From assembly GCA_963815785.1 (NCBI GenBank), contig CAWFHZ010000007.1, positions 806,001 to 870,000 on the forward strand: a stretch of 64,000 nucleotides of DNA. Direction: 5' to 3'. The position numbers and the translations under genes are program-made. Below, piece by piece: positions 27,468-36,372 of the stretch (positions are counted from its first letter, which is position 1; each line of letters starts with the position of its first letter). Origin of the DNA: DATFVA01 sp963815785 (lineage in GTDB: Bacteria > Bacteroidota > Ignavibacteria > Ignavibacteriales > Ignavibacteriaceae). The notes under the pieces are model-generated. The model worked only from the letters and a program-made list of their open reading frames with translations, ran no database searches and was not told the DNA's origin.

Positions 27468-28283
27468 ATGGTTGAAGTTGGTAAAATAAAAGCAGGCGAT
27501 AATAATCCTTTTATTCTTATTGCGGGTCCCTGCGTAGTTGAAAGCGAAAAGCTCGTTAGAGAAACCATAGCAGAAATAAAATCGATTACGTCCTCACTTA
27601 ACATTCCATTCATATTTAAAGCAAGCTACAAAAAAGCGAACCGTACAAGTGCCTCATCTTTTATCGGTATCGGAGATAAAGAGGCATTAGAAATTATTGG
27701 TAAAGTTAGAAAAGAATTTTCTGTACCGGTACTTACTGATATTCACCTGCCTGATGAAGCGAAACTCGCGGCAAATTATGTGGATGTTTTGCAGATTCCC
27801 GCTTTTTTATGCAGACAAACAGAACTGCTTTTAGCCGCTGGTGAAACCGGGAAGGTAATCAACATAAAAAAAGGACAGTTTCTTGCTCCCGAAGATATGA
27901 AGCATGCTGCCGAAAAGGTTTTATCAACAGGAAATAAAAAAATTATGTTGACGGAAAGAGGAACAACTTTCGGATATCATAATCTTGTTGTTGATATGCG
28001 TTCGCTTGTAATTATGCGGGAACTTGGTTATCCCGTTGTAATGGATGCAACTCATTCAGTTCAGCTTCCTTCAAAAGGAGATACAAGCGGGGGACAGCCG
28101 AGGTTTATCAAATATCTTGCAAAGGCAGCAGCAGCAATAGGCATTGATGCACTCTTTCTTGAAGTTCATCCCGACCCGGAAAAAGCTTTGAGTGATGCAT
28201 CTAGTCAGTTTCCATTAAGTGAATTAAAACAGCTTTTAATAGAAATCAAAAAAATAGATTCAATAACTAAAGGATTAAATTGA
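27468..28283 (+). CDS. kdsA: 3-deoxy-D-manno-octulosonate 8-phosphate synthase
   Basis: A 271-residue cytosolic enzyme that condenses phosphoenolpyruvate with arabinose 5-phosphate to Kdo-8-phosphate for lipopolysaccharide. Family motifs are all present: LIAGPCVVESEKLV, FKASYKKANRTS, LTDIHLPDEA, DVLQIPAFLCRQTELL, NIKKGQFLAPEDM, TERGTTFGYHNLVVDMR and MDATHSVQLPS. Length is typical. It starts a run with kdsD and the lpt genes, so arabinose 5-phosphate supply and Kdo synthesis are genetically linked. The stop overlaps the TTG start of the next gene as TTGA. Confidence 0.95.
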   Translation: MVEVGKIKAGDNNPFILIAGPCVVESEKLVRETIAEIKSITSSLNIPFIFKASYKKANRTSASSFIGIGDKEALEIIGKVRKEFSVPVLTDIHLPDEAKLAANYVDVLQIPAFLCRQTELLLAAGETGKVINIKKGQFLAPEDMKHAAEKVLSTGNKKIMLTERGTTFGYHNLVVDMRSLVIMRELGYPVVMDATHSVQLPSKGDTSGGQPRFIKYLAKAAAAIGIDALFLEVHPDPEKALSDASSQFPLSELKQLLIEIKKIDSITKGLN

Positions 28284-29041
28284 ATTCCGGGATGCAACAA
28301 TTCCCCAGGGAACTAACTCCCCGGGAAAAGTTTCTTCTCTTTACTGTTCTGCCGGTAGAGAAACCCGGTTACAATCTTTACCGTGAAAAAATAAACGAAC
28401 TGCTGGTTACGGGTTTCGGACGATTTAAGAACAACAATTTTATTTTGGGAAAGAAAAACACAGTTCCCGATTTATCTTTTTCTTCAACACCTGTTTTTGC
28501 AGCAGGCACAGTAAAAATTTCCGGCGATGAAATTGATATAATTATCAATGAAGAAGTTGATGATGAAATTGAAATTGATCTTTCTTTAAGTAACTCAAAT
28601 GTAATTCCTGATGAAATCTTAGTGCTGGAAAAGTGGAGTTATTCAGATTGGAATCCGGGTGATAAATCTCCTCATGATAATAAAGATGTTAGAGAGGTAG
28701 TAATCTCACAGGGGAAATATGTTCTTGCATTTGCATCTTCGCATAAAAAAATCTGGTTACATCAGAATGAAAATGGAGTAAATTATTTAATTCCGCTTAC
28801 GAATTTTTATAATGAACTTATGGGATTTAAAAGAATTAAAGATCCCAAAGAAGCATTAAATCCTAAAATGTTGTTCCAAAAGTTAAATCATTTTTCTGAT
28901 GATGATTTGATAAATGCATTTGTATTGTATAATAAGTATATGAGAAGGTTTTCAACTGATTTTTCAAAATATTTAAAACCCATGAGTCCGGTAACAACTA
29001 ACATAAGATTTAAAGATTTATTCAAGAAGGATAAAAATTGA
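28280..29041 (+). CDS. Protein of unknown function between kdsA and kdsD
   Basis: A 253-residue soluble protein, not recognised. It has no signal peptide or membrane segment. It contains an acidic stretch (DEIDIIINEEVDDEIEIDLS) and conserved-looking aromatic segments (WSYSDWNPG, LIPLTNFYNELMGFKRIKDP). The TTG start overlaps the kdsA stop as TTGA, and its own end overlaps the kdsD TTG in the same way, so it is tightly embedded in the Kdo operon. An ATG 12 bases in (MQQFPRELTPREKF) is an alternative start. A role in Kdo or envelope assembly is suggested by position only. Confidence 0.75.
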   Translation: MNSGMQQFPRELTPREKFLLFTVLPVEKPGYNLYREKINELLVTGFGRFKNNNFILGKKNTVPDLSFSSTPVFAAGTVKISGDEIDIIINEEVDDEIEIDLSLSNSNVIPDEILVLEKWSYSDWNPGDKSPHDNKDVREVVISQGKYVLAFASSHKKIWLHQNENGVNYLIPLTNFYNELMGFKRIKDPKEALNPKMLFQKLNHFSDDDLINAFVLYNKYMRRFSTDFSKYLKPMSPVTTNIRFKDLFKKDKN

Positions 29042-30015
29042 ATTCGCACGAAATAATTAAAAAAGGAAAAGAAGTAATAAGAATAGAAGCTGCGGCTGTT
29101 GCAGGATTAGAAAACAGCATTGATGAAGAATTTGTAAAAGCGATTGAAACAATTTATAAGTGCAAAGGACGTGTAGTGTTAACCGGTATGGGCAAATCGG
29201 GACTGATTGCAAGAAAAATTGTGGCAACTTTTAACTCAACCGGCACAGCCTCAATTTATCTTCACCCAACAGATGCGCTGCACGGCGACCTTGGTATGGT
29301 GCGGCAGGAAGACGTAGTAATTCTTATAAGTAAAAGCGGAAACACCGAAGAGATTTCTAATCTTCTTCCAATGTTAAAAAGATTAAATGTTACACTTATT
29401 GCAATGTGCGGTTCTCGTGAGTCGAAGCTTGCACAAGAGTGTGACATATTCTTAAATATAGGAGTAAAAGAAGAAGCTTGCCCTCATGATCTCGCACCAA
29501 CAGCCTCAACAACAGCAACACTTGCAATGGGTGACGCTCTTTCAGTGGCACTACTTGAAAAAAGAGATTTTACCGCAGAGGATTTTGCGTTTCTTCATCC
29601 CGGGGGAAGTCTGGGAAAAAGACTTTCACTGCAGATAAAAGAGATTATGATTAAGGGTGATAGGATTCCCTCAATAAAAGAAGACGCTTCTATAAAAGAT
29701 GTGATTCTTGAAATCACTTCAAAACGATTAGGAACAACGTGCGTAGTTAATGACGGGGGAATTTTAGCAGGAATAATCACAGATGGCGATCTCAGGAGAT
29801 TACTCGAAAGAACTCTGGAAATAAAAAATCTCACTGCAAAAGATATTATGACAAAAAATCCGAAAGTCACTAAGGAATTTTATCTTGCTTCCTTTGCATT
29901 GCAGCAGATGGAAAATTTTAAGATCACAACTCTAGTAATTGTTAATGATGATAGCAAACCGGTAGGGATTCTTCATCTTCATGATCTTATCAATCTCGGA
30001 CTACAACAAAGATGA
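29038..30015 (+). CDS. kdsD: Arabinose-5-phosphate isomerase
   Basis: A 325-residue enzyme converting ribulose 5-phosphate to arabinose 5-phosphate, the KdsA substrate. Residues ~40-200 are a SIS sugar-isomerase domain with GMGKSGLIARKI, HPTDALHGDLGM, SKSGNTEEI and LHPGGSLGKRL. Two CBS domains follow (~205-325), beginning IMIKGDRIPSI and IMTKNPKVTKEF. The likely start is TTG at 29038, overlapping the preceding stop. The 3' end overlaps lptC by ATGA. Confidence 0.95.
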   Translation: MNSHEIIKKGKEVIRIEAAAVAGLENSIDEEFVKAIETIYKCKGRVVLTGMGKSGLIARKIVATFNSTGTASIYLHPTDALHGDLGMVRQEDVVILISKSGNTEEISNLLPMLKRLNVTLIAMCGSRESKLAQECDIFLNIGVKEEACPHDLAPTASTTATLAMGDALSVALLEKRDFTAEDFAFLHPGGSLGKRLSLQIKEIMIKGDRIPSIKEDASIKDVILEITSKRLGTTCVVNDGGILAGIITDGDLRRLLERTLEIKNLTAKDIMTKNPKVTKEFYLASFALQQMENFKITTLVIVNDDSKPVGILHLHDLINLGLQQR

Positions 30016-30557
30016 GATATTTTCTCTTGTTAATTTCTGCAATGGTTTTTGTTTACATCGGTTGCGGTGAGAAAAAAGTAAAACCAATCGTTAATCCGAA
30101 TCTGAATGAAGGAGAAATTCCTGCTCAGGAAAGCTGGGATTCTAAAGTTATTTTCTCGGATTCAGGTAAAACAACGGCAATTCTTTATGCCGGACATTTA
30201 AGAATGTTTGCAGAAGCTAATGAAACACTGCTGGACAGCGGTGTCAGAGTCGATTTTTATAATCCACAGGAAATAAAAACCACTACGCTTACTTCCAAAA
30301 GCGGGAGAGTTGATGATGCAACAAAAAATCTTTATGCAATAGATAGTGTTGTTGCCGTAAGTGACAGCGGGGTAACAATTAAAACAGATGAACTTATGTG
30401 GCGTAATAAAGATGCAAAAATTGTCTCCGATAAATTTGTAACTATACTAACGGCTAAAGAGAAAATTCAGGGTTATGGATTTGAGTCTAACCAGAGCCTT
30501 ACAAATTATGTAATTTATAATATCACATACACGGCTAGAGCAGATAGTTTGAAATAA
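30012..30557 (+). CDS. lptC: LPS export protein LptC
   Basis: A 181-residue envelope protein. A short hydrophobic N-terminus ends in a lipobox-like YIGC (Cys 18), so it may be a lipoprotein anchored in the inner membrane instead of a single-span protein. The rest is the LptC beta-jellyroll: SWDSKVIFSDSGKTTAILYA, DSGVRVDFYN, SKSGRVDD, YAIDSVVAVSDSGVTIKTDE and LMWRNKDAKIVSD. It passes lipopolysaccharide from LptB2FG to LptA. The ATG overlaps the kdsD stop. Confidence 0.88.
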   Translation: MRYFLLLISAMVFVYIGCGEKKVKPIVNPNLNEGEIPAQESWDSKVIFSDSGKTTAILYAGHLRMFAEANETLLDSGVRVDFYNPQEIKTTTLTSKSGRVDDATKNLYAIDSVVAVSDSGVTIKTDELMWRNKDAKIVSDKFVTILTAKEKIQGYGFESNQSLTNYVIYNITYTARADSLK

Positions 30558-30676
30558 AATGATAAAATATACTTTAAACATTAACTAAAGAACTCACACT
30601 TTGACCGGCTTAGTCTGACAACAGGAAAGTCTTTATTGAATCCCGACACAAATAGATTTAAAATATTCTAAAATAA

Positions 30677-32119
30677 TTGAATAAACTTTTTCACATATCA
30701 TTTTTACTTATTCTCTTTTCCGTCAGTATTTATTCACAGGAAAAAGAGGAAATGATTACTGTGATTGGAGACAGTCTTGTCGGGAAGATTATTAATGGAG
30801 AAACCACAAGAGAGGTATATGGAAATGTTACTCTCACTCAGGGCAATGTTGTGATAACCTGTGATGAGGCAATTCAATATATTTCCCGGAATGATGCTGA
30901 ACTGATCGGAGATGTTATTGTTAAACAGGACAGTATGACAATAAAAACACCGAGGGGATTTTATTATGGTAATGAAAGGCGGGCAGAAAGTAATTCGGGG
31001 ATTAAGCTTGATGATAAAAAAGTTATTTTAACAGCAGATTCCGGAGAATATTATTTTAATGATGATAAGGCAATTTTTAACAGCAGAGTAACTCTTTATG
31101 ATACAACATCAACCTTAACCTCCAAACAACTAACATATTATAAAAATGAAGATCGGGCTATTGCCATCGGTAATGTCAGAATTATTGAGAATGATAATAT
31201 AATTGATGCCGATACACTCGAACATTTCAGAAACTCACGAATCACTTTTGCAAACAGCAGAGTAAGAATAGAGAACCGAAGCAATAATGTTCAAATCTTT
31301 GGTGATCACCTGATTGACTATGCACTTGAGTATCACACAATTATTGATAAAAATCCGCTACTAATCCAGATAGACACCACCAGAACACTGCTGCCCGATT
31401 CACTAATTGTTGATAGCGACAGCATTAAAATAAAGCTCGATACTCTGATCATAAAGTCGAATTCGATGGAATCGTTCCGTGATACTTTAAATATTTTTAA
31501 AGCTGAAGATTCTGTAAAAATCTGGAGAGATACTTTTGCATCTTTAAATGATTACTCAGTTTATAAAAAGAGTGAAGAAAAAATAATTACCTACCGCAGA
31601 AAAGAAAGTGATATGAGGCCGGTATTATGGAATGAAGAAACACAACTATCCGGGGATTCAATTACTATTTTTTTAAAGGATAATAACATCCAGGCTCTCG
31701 AAGTTATAAAATCTGCATTTGTTCTTTCACCTAATGAAATTTATCAAAACAGGTTCAACCAGATTTCAGGGGACACATTAATTATGTATTTTGATGGAGA
31801 TGCTGTTAGTCGTGTTGAAGTTGAAGGTAATGTTTATAACGTTTACTATATGTACACGGAAGAAAAGAAACCGAACGGCTTAACACAATCGTCGGCTGAA
31901 AAAGCCGCATTAAATTTTAAACAGAAAAAAATAAGCGAGGTTCGTTTGTACGGTTCTCCTAAAAGTGAATTTTATCCTGAGAATCTTGTAGCCGGAAAAG
32001 AAAAAACTTACGCATTGCCACGATTCAATCTTGTAAAAAACCGGCCAAATAAGAAAGACCTTCTTATGCAGATTAAACCAGCCGGAAGAATATTTAAACC
32101 AATGGATACATTGCAATAA
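30677..32119 (+). CDS. LptA/OstA-like periplasmic LPS transport protein
   Basis: A 480-residue secreted protein. Residues 1-20 form a signal peptide ending IYSQ. The first ~200 residues are repeated OstA/LptA strands (GNVTLTQGNVVITCDEAIQY, DVIVKQDSMTIKTPRGFYYG, GVKL-type turns). A long C-terminal half continues with similar beta repeats and ends PAGRIFKPMDTLQ. It is much longer than E. coli LptA (~185 aa); OstA-like proteins of this size are usual in Bacteroidota. It would bridge LptC and LptD. The start is TTG with no clear ribosome-binding site, 119 bp after lptC. Confidence 0.82.
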   Translation: MNKLFHISFLLILFSVSIYSQEKEEMITVIGDSLVGKIINGETTREVYGNVTLTQGNVVITCDEAIQYISRNDAELIGDVIVKQDSMTIKTPRGFYYGNERRAESNSGIKLDDKKVILTADSGEYYFNDDKAIFNSRVTLYDTTSTLTSKQLTYYKNEDRAIAIGNVRIIENDNIIDADTLEHFRNSRITFANSRVRIENRSNNVQIFGDHLIDYALEYHTIIDKNPLLIQIDTTRTLLPDSLIVDSDSIKIKLDTLIIKSNSMESFRDTLNIFKAEDSVKIWRDTFASLNDYSVYKKSEEKIITYRRKESDMRPVLWNEETQLSGDSITIFLKDNNIQALEVIKSAFVLSPNEIYQNRFNQISGDTLIMYFDGDAVSRVEVEGNVYNVYYMYTEEKKPNGLTQSSAEKAALNFKQKKISEVRLYGSPKSEFYPENLVAGKEKTYALPRFNLVKNRPNKKDLLMQIKPAGRIFKPMDTLQ

Positions 32120-32121
32120 TT

Positions 32122-32862
32122 ATGGATGAAAAAACATTAAGAAGTGAAGACCTTATAAAAATTTACAGACACAGGACTGTAGTAAACAAAGCTTCGGTTA
32201 AAGTTTCAAAAGGTGAAATCGTCGGTTTGCTTGGCCCGAACGGGGCAGGGAAGACTACAACTTTTTATATGATAACAGGAATGATTAAACCCGACAGCGG
32301 TAAGGTATTTCTTGATGACAAAGAGATTACAAAAATCCCGATGTACAAACGTGCGAGAATGGGTATTGGTTATCTGCCACAGGAAGCTTCAATATTCAGA
32401 AAACTTTCTGTTGAAGATAATCTTATGGCTGTACTCCAGATGATTAAGCTTACACAAAAAGAACGAAAAGAAAAATGTGAAATGCTTCTTGAGGATTTGG
32501 GAATAAGCCGGATAAGAAAGAGCATAGGTTTTCAGTTAAGCGGAGGAGAAAGAAGAAGAACAGAAATTGCGCGTTCCCTCGCAACTGATCCGAACTTTAT
32601 TCTGCTTGATGAACCATTCGCAGGCGTAGATCCTATTGCTGTTGAAGATATTATGACAATAGTTGCAAATCTCAAAAATCGTGGAATAGGAGTTCTGATT
32701 ACTGATCATAATGTGCATGAAACATTGAGCATAGTTGATAACGCTTACATTCTTATTAATGGTGTGATTTTTAAATCCGGTGGCGCAGAAGAACTTGCTG
32801 AAGATGAGGAAGTGCGCAAGCTCTATCTTGGTGAAAAATTCCGCCTTGACCGTTACCAGTAA
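32122..32862 (+). CDS. lptB: LPS export ABC transporter ATPase LptB
   Basis: A 246-residue ATPase with Walker A GPNGAGKTTT, Q-loop YLPQEASIFRKLS, signature LSGGERRRTEIARSL, Walker B FILLDEPFAGVDP and H-loop ITDHNVHET, the LptB set. It powers extraction of lipopolysaccharide from the inner membrane with LptFG, which are not in the window. It begins 2 bp after the LptA-like gene. The C-terminus LYLGEKFRLDRYQ is slightly longer than usual. Confidence 0.95.
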   Translation: MDEKTLRSEDLIKIYRHRTVVNKASVKVSKGEIVGLLGPNGAGKTTTFYMITGMIKPDSGKVFLDDKEITKIPMYKRARMGIGYLPQEASIFRKLSVEDNLMAVLQMIKLTQKERKEKCEMLLEDLGISRIRKSIGFQLSGGERRRTEIARSLATDPNFILLDEPFAGVDPIAVEDIMTIVANLKNRGIGVLITDHNVHETLSIVDNAYILINGVIFKSGGAEELAEDEEVRKLYLGEKFRLDRYQ

Positions 32863-32878
32863 ATAGTTTCAGATACAA

Positions 32879-33895
32879 ATGAACATATTAAAGAATTTTT
32901 CTCTTAAAAAATTTAATACGTTTGGAATTGATGCAAAAACAAAATTATTTGTTGAAGTTTTAAATGAAGATGAACTGCTTGAAATCCTTTCTGCAGATGA
33001 GCTAAAATCCACTCCTAAATTTATTCTCGGCGGCGGAAGCAATATCCTTTTTACTAAGGATTATGACGGACTGGTAATTAAAAATTCAATTCCGGGAATA
33101 AGAATAATTAATGAAGATGAAAATACTTTAACAATTGAAGCCGGTGCAGGAGTAAACTGGAATGATCTTGTAATCTATTCTGTTAACAAAAATCTTGGGG
33201 GAATAGAAAACCTTACACTTATTCCCGGCACCGCCGGAGCTGCACCTATTCAAAACATTGGAGCTTACGGGGAAGAATTAAGTGAAACGTTTTTAGATCT
33301 TAGCGGAATTTATATGAAGACAGGCGAACGAGCCATCTTTTCCAAAAAGGATTGTCAGTTCAGTTACAGGAACAGTATTTTCAAGAGTGAATTAAAGAAT
33401 AAATTTATAGTTACTAAAATTCGTTTAAGTCTGAATAAAAATCCCACGATCAGATCTGATTACGGAAATGTGAAAACTGAACTTGAAAAAACCGGAAAAA
33501 CTGAATTCACAGTAAAAGATATCAGTAATGTAATTTCCAAAATAAGAAAGAAAAAGCTTCCTGATCCTTCTGTAATAGGTAATTCAGGAAGTTTCTTTAA
33601 AAATCCTGAAATAAAATCAGAAGCATTCGAAATATTAAAAGAAAAATATCCTGATATAAAAGGATATACATTTGGGAGTGAAACAATAAAACTTTCTGCC
33701 GCCTGGCTGATCGAAAAAACTGGCTTGAAGGGATTTAGAAAGGGAGATACAGGGACTCATAAAAATCACGCACTTGTAATAGTTAATTATGGTAATGCAT
33801 CAGGTGAAGAAATTCTGCATTTTGCAAAAGAGATAAAACGTTCTGTGTATGAAAAATTTGATATACTGTTGGAGGAAGAAGTAAACATAATTTAA
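32879..33895 (+). CDS. murB: UDP-N-acetylenolpyruvoylglucosamine reductase
   Basis: A 338-residue FAD enzyme that reduces UDP-GlcNAc-enolpyruvate to UDP-MurNAc in peptidoglycan synthesis. FAD-binding segments are LGGGSNILFTKDYDGLVIKN and LIPGTAGAAPIQNIGAYGEE. The catalytic serine segment is GNSGSFFKNP, and the substrate loop YRNSIFK is present. Layout matches the E. coli-type MurB. It lies 16 bp after lptB in the same direction and may be the last gene of the envelope run. Confidence 0.93.
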   Translation: MNILKNFSLKKFNTFGIDAKTKLFVEVLNEDELLEILSADELKSTPKFILGGGSNILFTKDYDGLVIKNSIPGIRIINEDENTLTIEAGAGVNWNDLVIYSVNKNLGGIENLTLIPGTAGAAPIQNIGAYGEELSETFLDLSGIYMKTGERAIFSKKDCQFSYRNSIFKSELKNKFIVTKIRLSLNKNPTIRSDYGNVKTELEKTGKTEFTVKDISNVISKIRKKKLPDPSVIGNSGSFFKNPEIKSEAFEILKEKYPDIKGYTFGSETIKLSAAWLIEKTGLKGFRKGDTGTHKNHALVIVNYGNASGEEILHFAKEIKRSVYEKFDILLEEEVNII

Positions 33896-34023
33896 TTCGC
33901 GGGGTTTTAACATTTTTGTACTCATCATTCAATGAACATAGTGTAACTTATCAGGTTGAAATTCACAGCCTAAATAATTATGTTCCATTAAAATCCAAAT
34001 AAAAATTAACCGGGATCTGTACG

Positions 34024-34839
34024 ATGAACGAACAGAAAGATGAAAAAATAGTTTCTGCTTATGAAAAAGCTGCACAGGAAGGTGTTGATCCACGTTGTAT
34101 TCCACAGCGCCTAACTGGTCCTGTTCCAATTCATGATGAAATTCCTTATCCGGATTACCCGGAATCCGATCACGAGATATGGAAGTATTTATATGACAGG
34201 CAAATGAAATATCTTCCCGGAAGAGTATGTGAAGAATATATTAACGGAACAAAAATATTAAATTTTACTCCCGATAAAATTCCCGCCCTAAGCGATCTGA
34301 GTAAAGTGTTTAATAAAGCTACAGGCTGGAAAGTTGCCAGGGTTCCCGGACTAATTCACGAACAGAATTTTTTTGAACTTCTTCAGAAAAAAATATTTCC
34401 GTCAACAGATTACATAAGGGGAAAGGAAGAGCTCGATTATACTCCTGCACCTGATTGTTTTCACGATATGTTCGGTCATATGCCTCTGCTAACCGATGAA
34501 AACTTTGCATCATTCTACCAGATGTTTGGAGAAGCTGCATTAAATGCCGAAGGAATAAACAGAAAATATCTTGAAACATTTCACTGGTTTACGGTTGAGT
34601 TTGGATTAATTAAGAAACCTGAAGGAATGCGAATTTATGGAGCTGGAATTATTTCTTCCAGTGAGGAAGTTACCCACGCGCTTTCGAATGATGTTGAGGT
34701 AAGAGATTTTGAGCCGGATAAACTTGTAAGGCAGGATTATGATGTTTGGCATCTTCAGCCAATTCTATGGGCTATCGATTCATTTGAGCATCTGGAAGAT
34801 GGTTTTAAATCCTGGACAAAAAGGCAGGGATTATTGTAA
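34024..34839 (+). CDS. phhA: Phenylalanine 4-monooxygenase (aromatic amino acid hydroxylase)
   Basis: A 271-residue iron enzyme of the bacterial phenylalanine hydroxylase type. The iron ligands are His147 and His152 in CFHDMFGHMPLL and Glu192 in HWFTVEFGLI. Family segments YLPGRVCEEY, ARVPGLIHEQNFFELL and YGAGIISSSEEVTHAL are intact. It converts phenylalanine to tyrosine with O2 and a tetrahydropterin. The pterin genes (PTPS, folE, two SDRs) lie 2-4 kb downstream on the same strand, which supports a dedicated cofactor supply. O2 use implies microaerobic or aerobic conditions at times. Confidence 0.93.
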   Translation: MNEQKDEKIVSAYEKAAQEGVDPRCIPQRLTGPVPIHDEIPYPDYPESDHEIWKYLYDRQMKYLPGRVCEEYINGTKILNFTPDKIPALSDLSKVFNKATGWKVARVPGLIHEQNFFELLQKKIFPSTDYIRGKEELDYTPAPDCFHDMFGHMPLLTDENFASFYQMFGEAALNAEGINRKYLETFHWFTVEFGLIKKPEGMRIYGAGIISSSEEVTHALSNDVEVRDFEPDKLVRQDYDVWHLQPILWAIDSFEHLEDGFKSWTKRQGLL

Positions 34840-35084
34840 CTCAAATAACTAATTCTCTTGTCGATATAATTATTTCTCCCTGATATCACAATTAAGTTTG
34901 AAATTCTGATCCTCTTTTTTTTCATTTTTATATTGAACTTTTATCTCCCGTCTGGTGTTTCAAGTTACAGAATCAACTTAAAACTTGAATGTACATTTCA
35001 TATTGTCTAATTTTATTTATAAAATCATAAGCGTTTATAACTTAATTACTTACAACCATCTGTCAAAGAGGAAGGAACGAATTT
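34840..35084. other. 245-bp intergenic region
   Basis: No gene or strong hairpin seen. AT-rich, with a GAGGAAGGA ribosome-binding site at its end for the next gene. A promoter for the peroxiredoxin gene is expected but no clear boxes were found. Confidence 0.4.
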
Positions 35085-35561
35085 ATGTCTCTTGAAAAAG
35101 AAGATGCCGCACCTCAATTCACGCTGAAGAACCAGGATTCTGAAGATGTCTCTCTTTCCGATTACGAAGGAAATAATATAGTGCTTCTTTTTTTTCCATT
35201 TGCTTTTTCTTCGGTGTGCACAATTGAAATGAAAAAAATGCAGGTGGAATTTAATAACAATTTAGATATGGATGCTCAGGTAATAGGTATCAGCGTCGAT
35301 TCTCCTTATGTATTAAAGGCGTTTAGAAATGCAAATAGTATTAACTTCACTTTATTGAGTGATTTTAACAAGGAAGTTTCTCGTAAGTATGATTCACTTT
35401 ATGAGCTTTACTTTCCTGAAAAATATGCATATAACGGTGTCTCAAAGAGATCAGCATTTGTTATAGGAAAAGATGGAAAAATAAAATATAAAGAAATTTG
35501 TCCTACCCCGGGAGATCAGCCGGCTTATGACTTGATAAAAAAAGTTTTGGAGAACCTGTAA
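35085..35561 (+). CDS. Peroxiredoxin (AhpE/Bcp-like)
   Basis: A 158-residue thioredoxin-fold peroxidase. The peroxidatic site reads FFPFAFSSVCTIEM with Cys45; a Thr follows the cysteine. No second cysteine sits at the Bcp resolving position, so it is probably a 1-Cys type like AhpE. A second cysteine appears late (EICPTPGDQPAYD). It reduces peroxides in the cytoplasm with an external thiol donor. The gene is followed after 2 bp by a rhodanese and then a Bcp gene, a small thiol/oxidative-stress run. Confidence 0.88.
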   Translation: MSLEKEDAAPQFTLKNQDSEDVSLSDYEGNNIVLLFFPFAFSSVCTIEMKKMQVEFNNNLDMDAQVIGISVDSPYVLKAFRNANSINFTLLSDFNKEVSRKYDSLYELYFPEKYAYNGVSKRSAFVIGKDGKIKYKEICPTPGDQPAYDLIKKVLENL

Positions 35562-35563
35562 AA

Positions 35564-35884
35564 ATGTACAGAGATTTAGTTCCGGCAGAAATAAAAAAAA
35601 TACTTGATAATAAAAACGGTACCAGGCTAATCGATGTAAGAGAAGAATGGGAACATAAAACCGCAAGGATAGAAAATTCTGAACTTATGCCCTTAAGTAA
35701 TTTTATGAAACATATGCAGGAACTTAAGGAGGAAGATGAACTAATATTTTATTGTCATACAGGCGTAAGAAGTGTTAATGTTTGTTTGTTTCTTGCGGAA
35801 AGAGGATTTAAGAATTTAATAAATCTAAAGGGAGGAATTGAAAGGTGGTCAAATGAAATTGATCCTTCGATTCCCCATTATTAA
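35564..35884 (+). CDS. Rhodanese-like domain protein
   Basis: A 106-residue single rhodanese domain. The active loop is FYCHTGVRSVN with Cys64, and the second hallmark NLKGGIERWSNEID near the C-terminus is intact, as is RLIDVREEWEH. It moves sulfane sulfur between thiols; the acceptor is unknown. The start is 2 bp after the peroxiredoxin stop, with AACCTG-type weak ribosome-binding site. It precedes the bcp gene by 20 bp, consistent with one operon. Confidence 0.9.
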   Translation: MYRDLVPAEIKKILDNKNGTRLIDVREEWEHKTARIENSELMPLSNFMKHMQELKEEDELIFYCHTGVRSVNVCLFLAERGFKNLINLKGGIERWSNEIDPSIPHY

Positions 35885-35904
35885 TTATTTTACGGAGTGC
35901 ATAA

Positions 35905-36363
35905 ATGATTGAAGAAGGAAAGAAAGCCCCTGAATTTAAATTGAAAAATCAGGATGGTAAAACAGTTTCATTAAGTGACTTTTAAAGGAAAAAAATCGTC
36001 TTATATTTTTACCCAAAGGATAATACTTCAGGGTGTACCAGGGAAGCTTGTAATTTCAGAGATGAATTTCCTAAATTCAAAAATGTTGATGCAGTAATAC
36101 TTGGTGTTAGTCCGGACTCGGTTGAATCTCATAAAAAATTTGCTATAAAATTTGATCTCCCTTTTGATTTGCTGAGTGATGAGGAAAAAAATGTTCTTGA
36201 AAAATACGGAGTCTGGAAAGAGAAAAGTATGTACGGTAGAAAATATATGGGAGTTGAGAGAACCACGGTAATAATTGATGAAAACGGAAAAATCAAAAAA
36301 GTATTTCACAAGGTTAAAGTTGATGGACATAATAAGGAATTAATTGAAGTACTTAAAAGTTAA
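35905..36363 (+). pseudogene. bcp: Bcp-type peroxiredoxin with internal TAA from paired indels
   Basis: The whole gene reads in one frame, MIEEGKKAPEFKLKNQDGKT to ELIEVLKS (152 codons), except for TAA at 35983-35985. The expected SLSDFKGKKIVLYFYPKDNT is altered only where TTT became TTTT and eight A became seven, so one gained and one lost base cancel and leave F-stop-RKKI. The peroxidatic Cys44 lies in NTSGCTREA and has the Bcp resolving-type neighbourhood (REACNF, second Cys 5 residues on). The ATG has GGAG 9 bases upstream. Two compensating homopolymer changes point to sequencing error more than to a dead gene. Confidence 0.85.
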
Positions 36364-36372
36364 GAGGCTTAA

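Noticed and set aside
34840..35084. Possible riboswitch leader before the peroxiredoxin gene
   Set aside because: No strong paired arms or terminator/antiterminator could be found.
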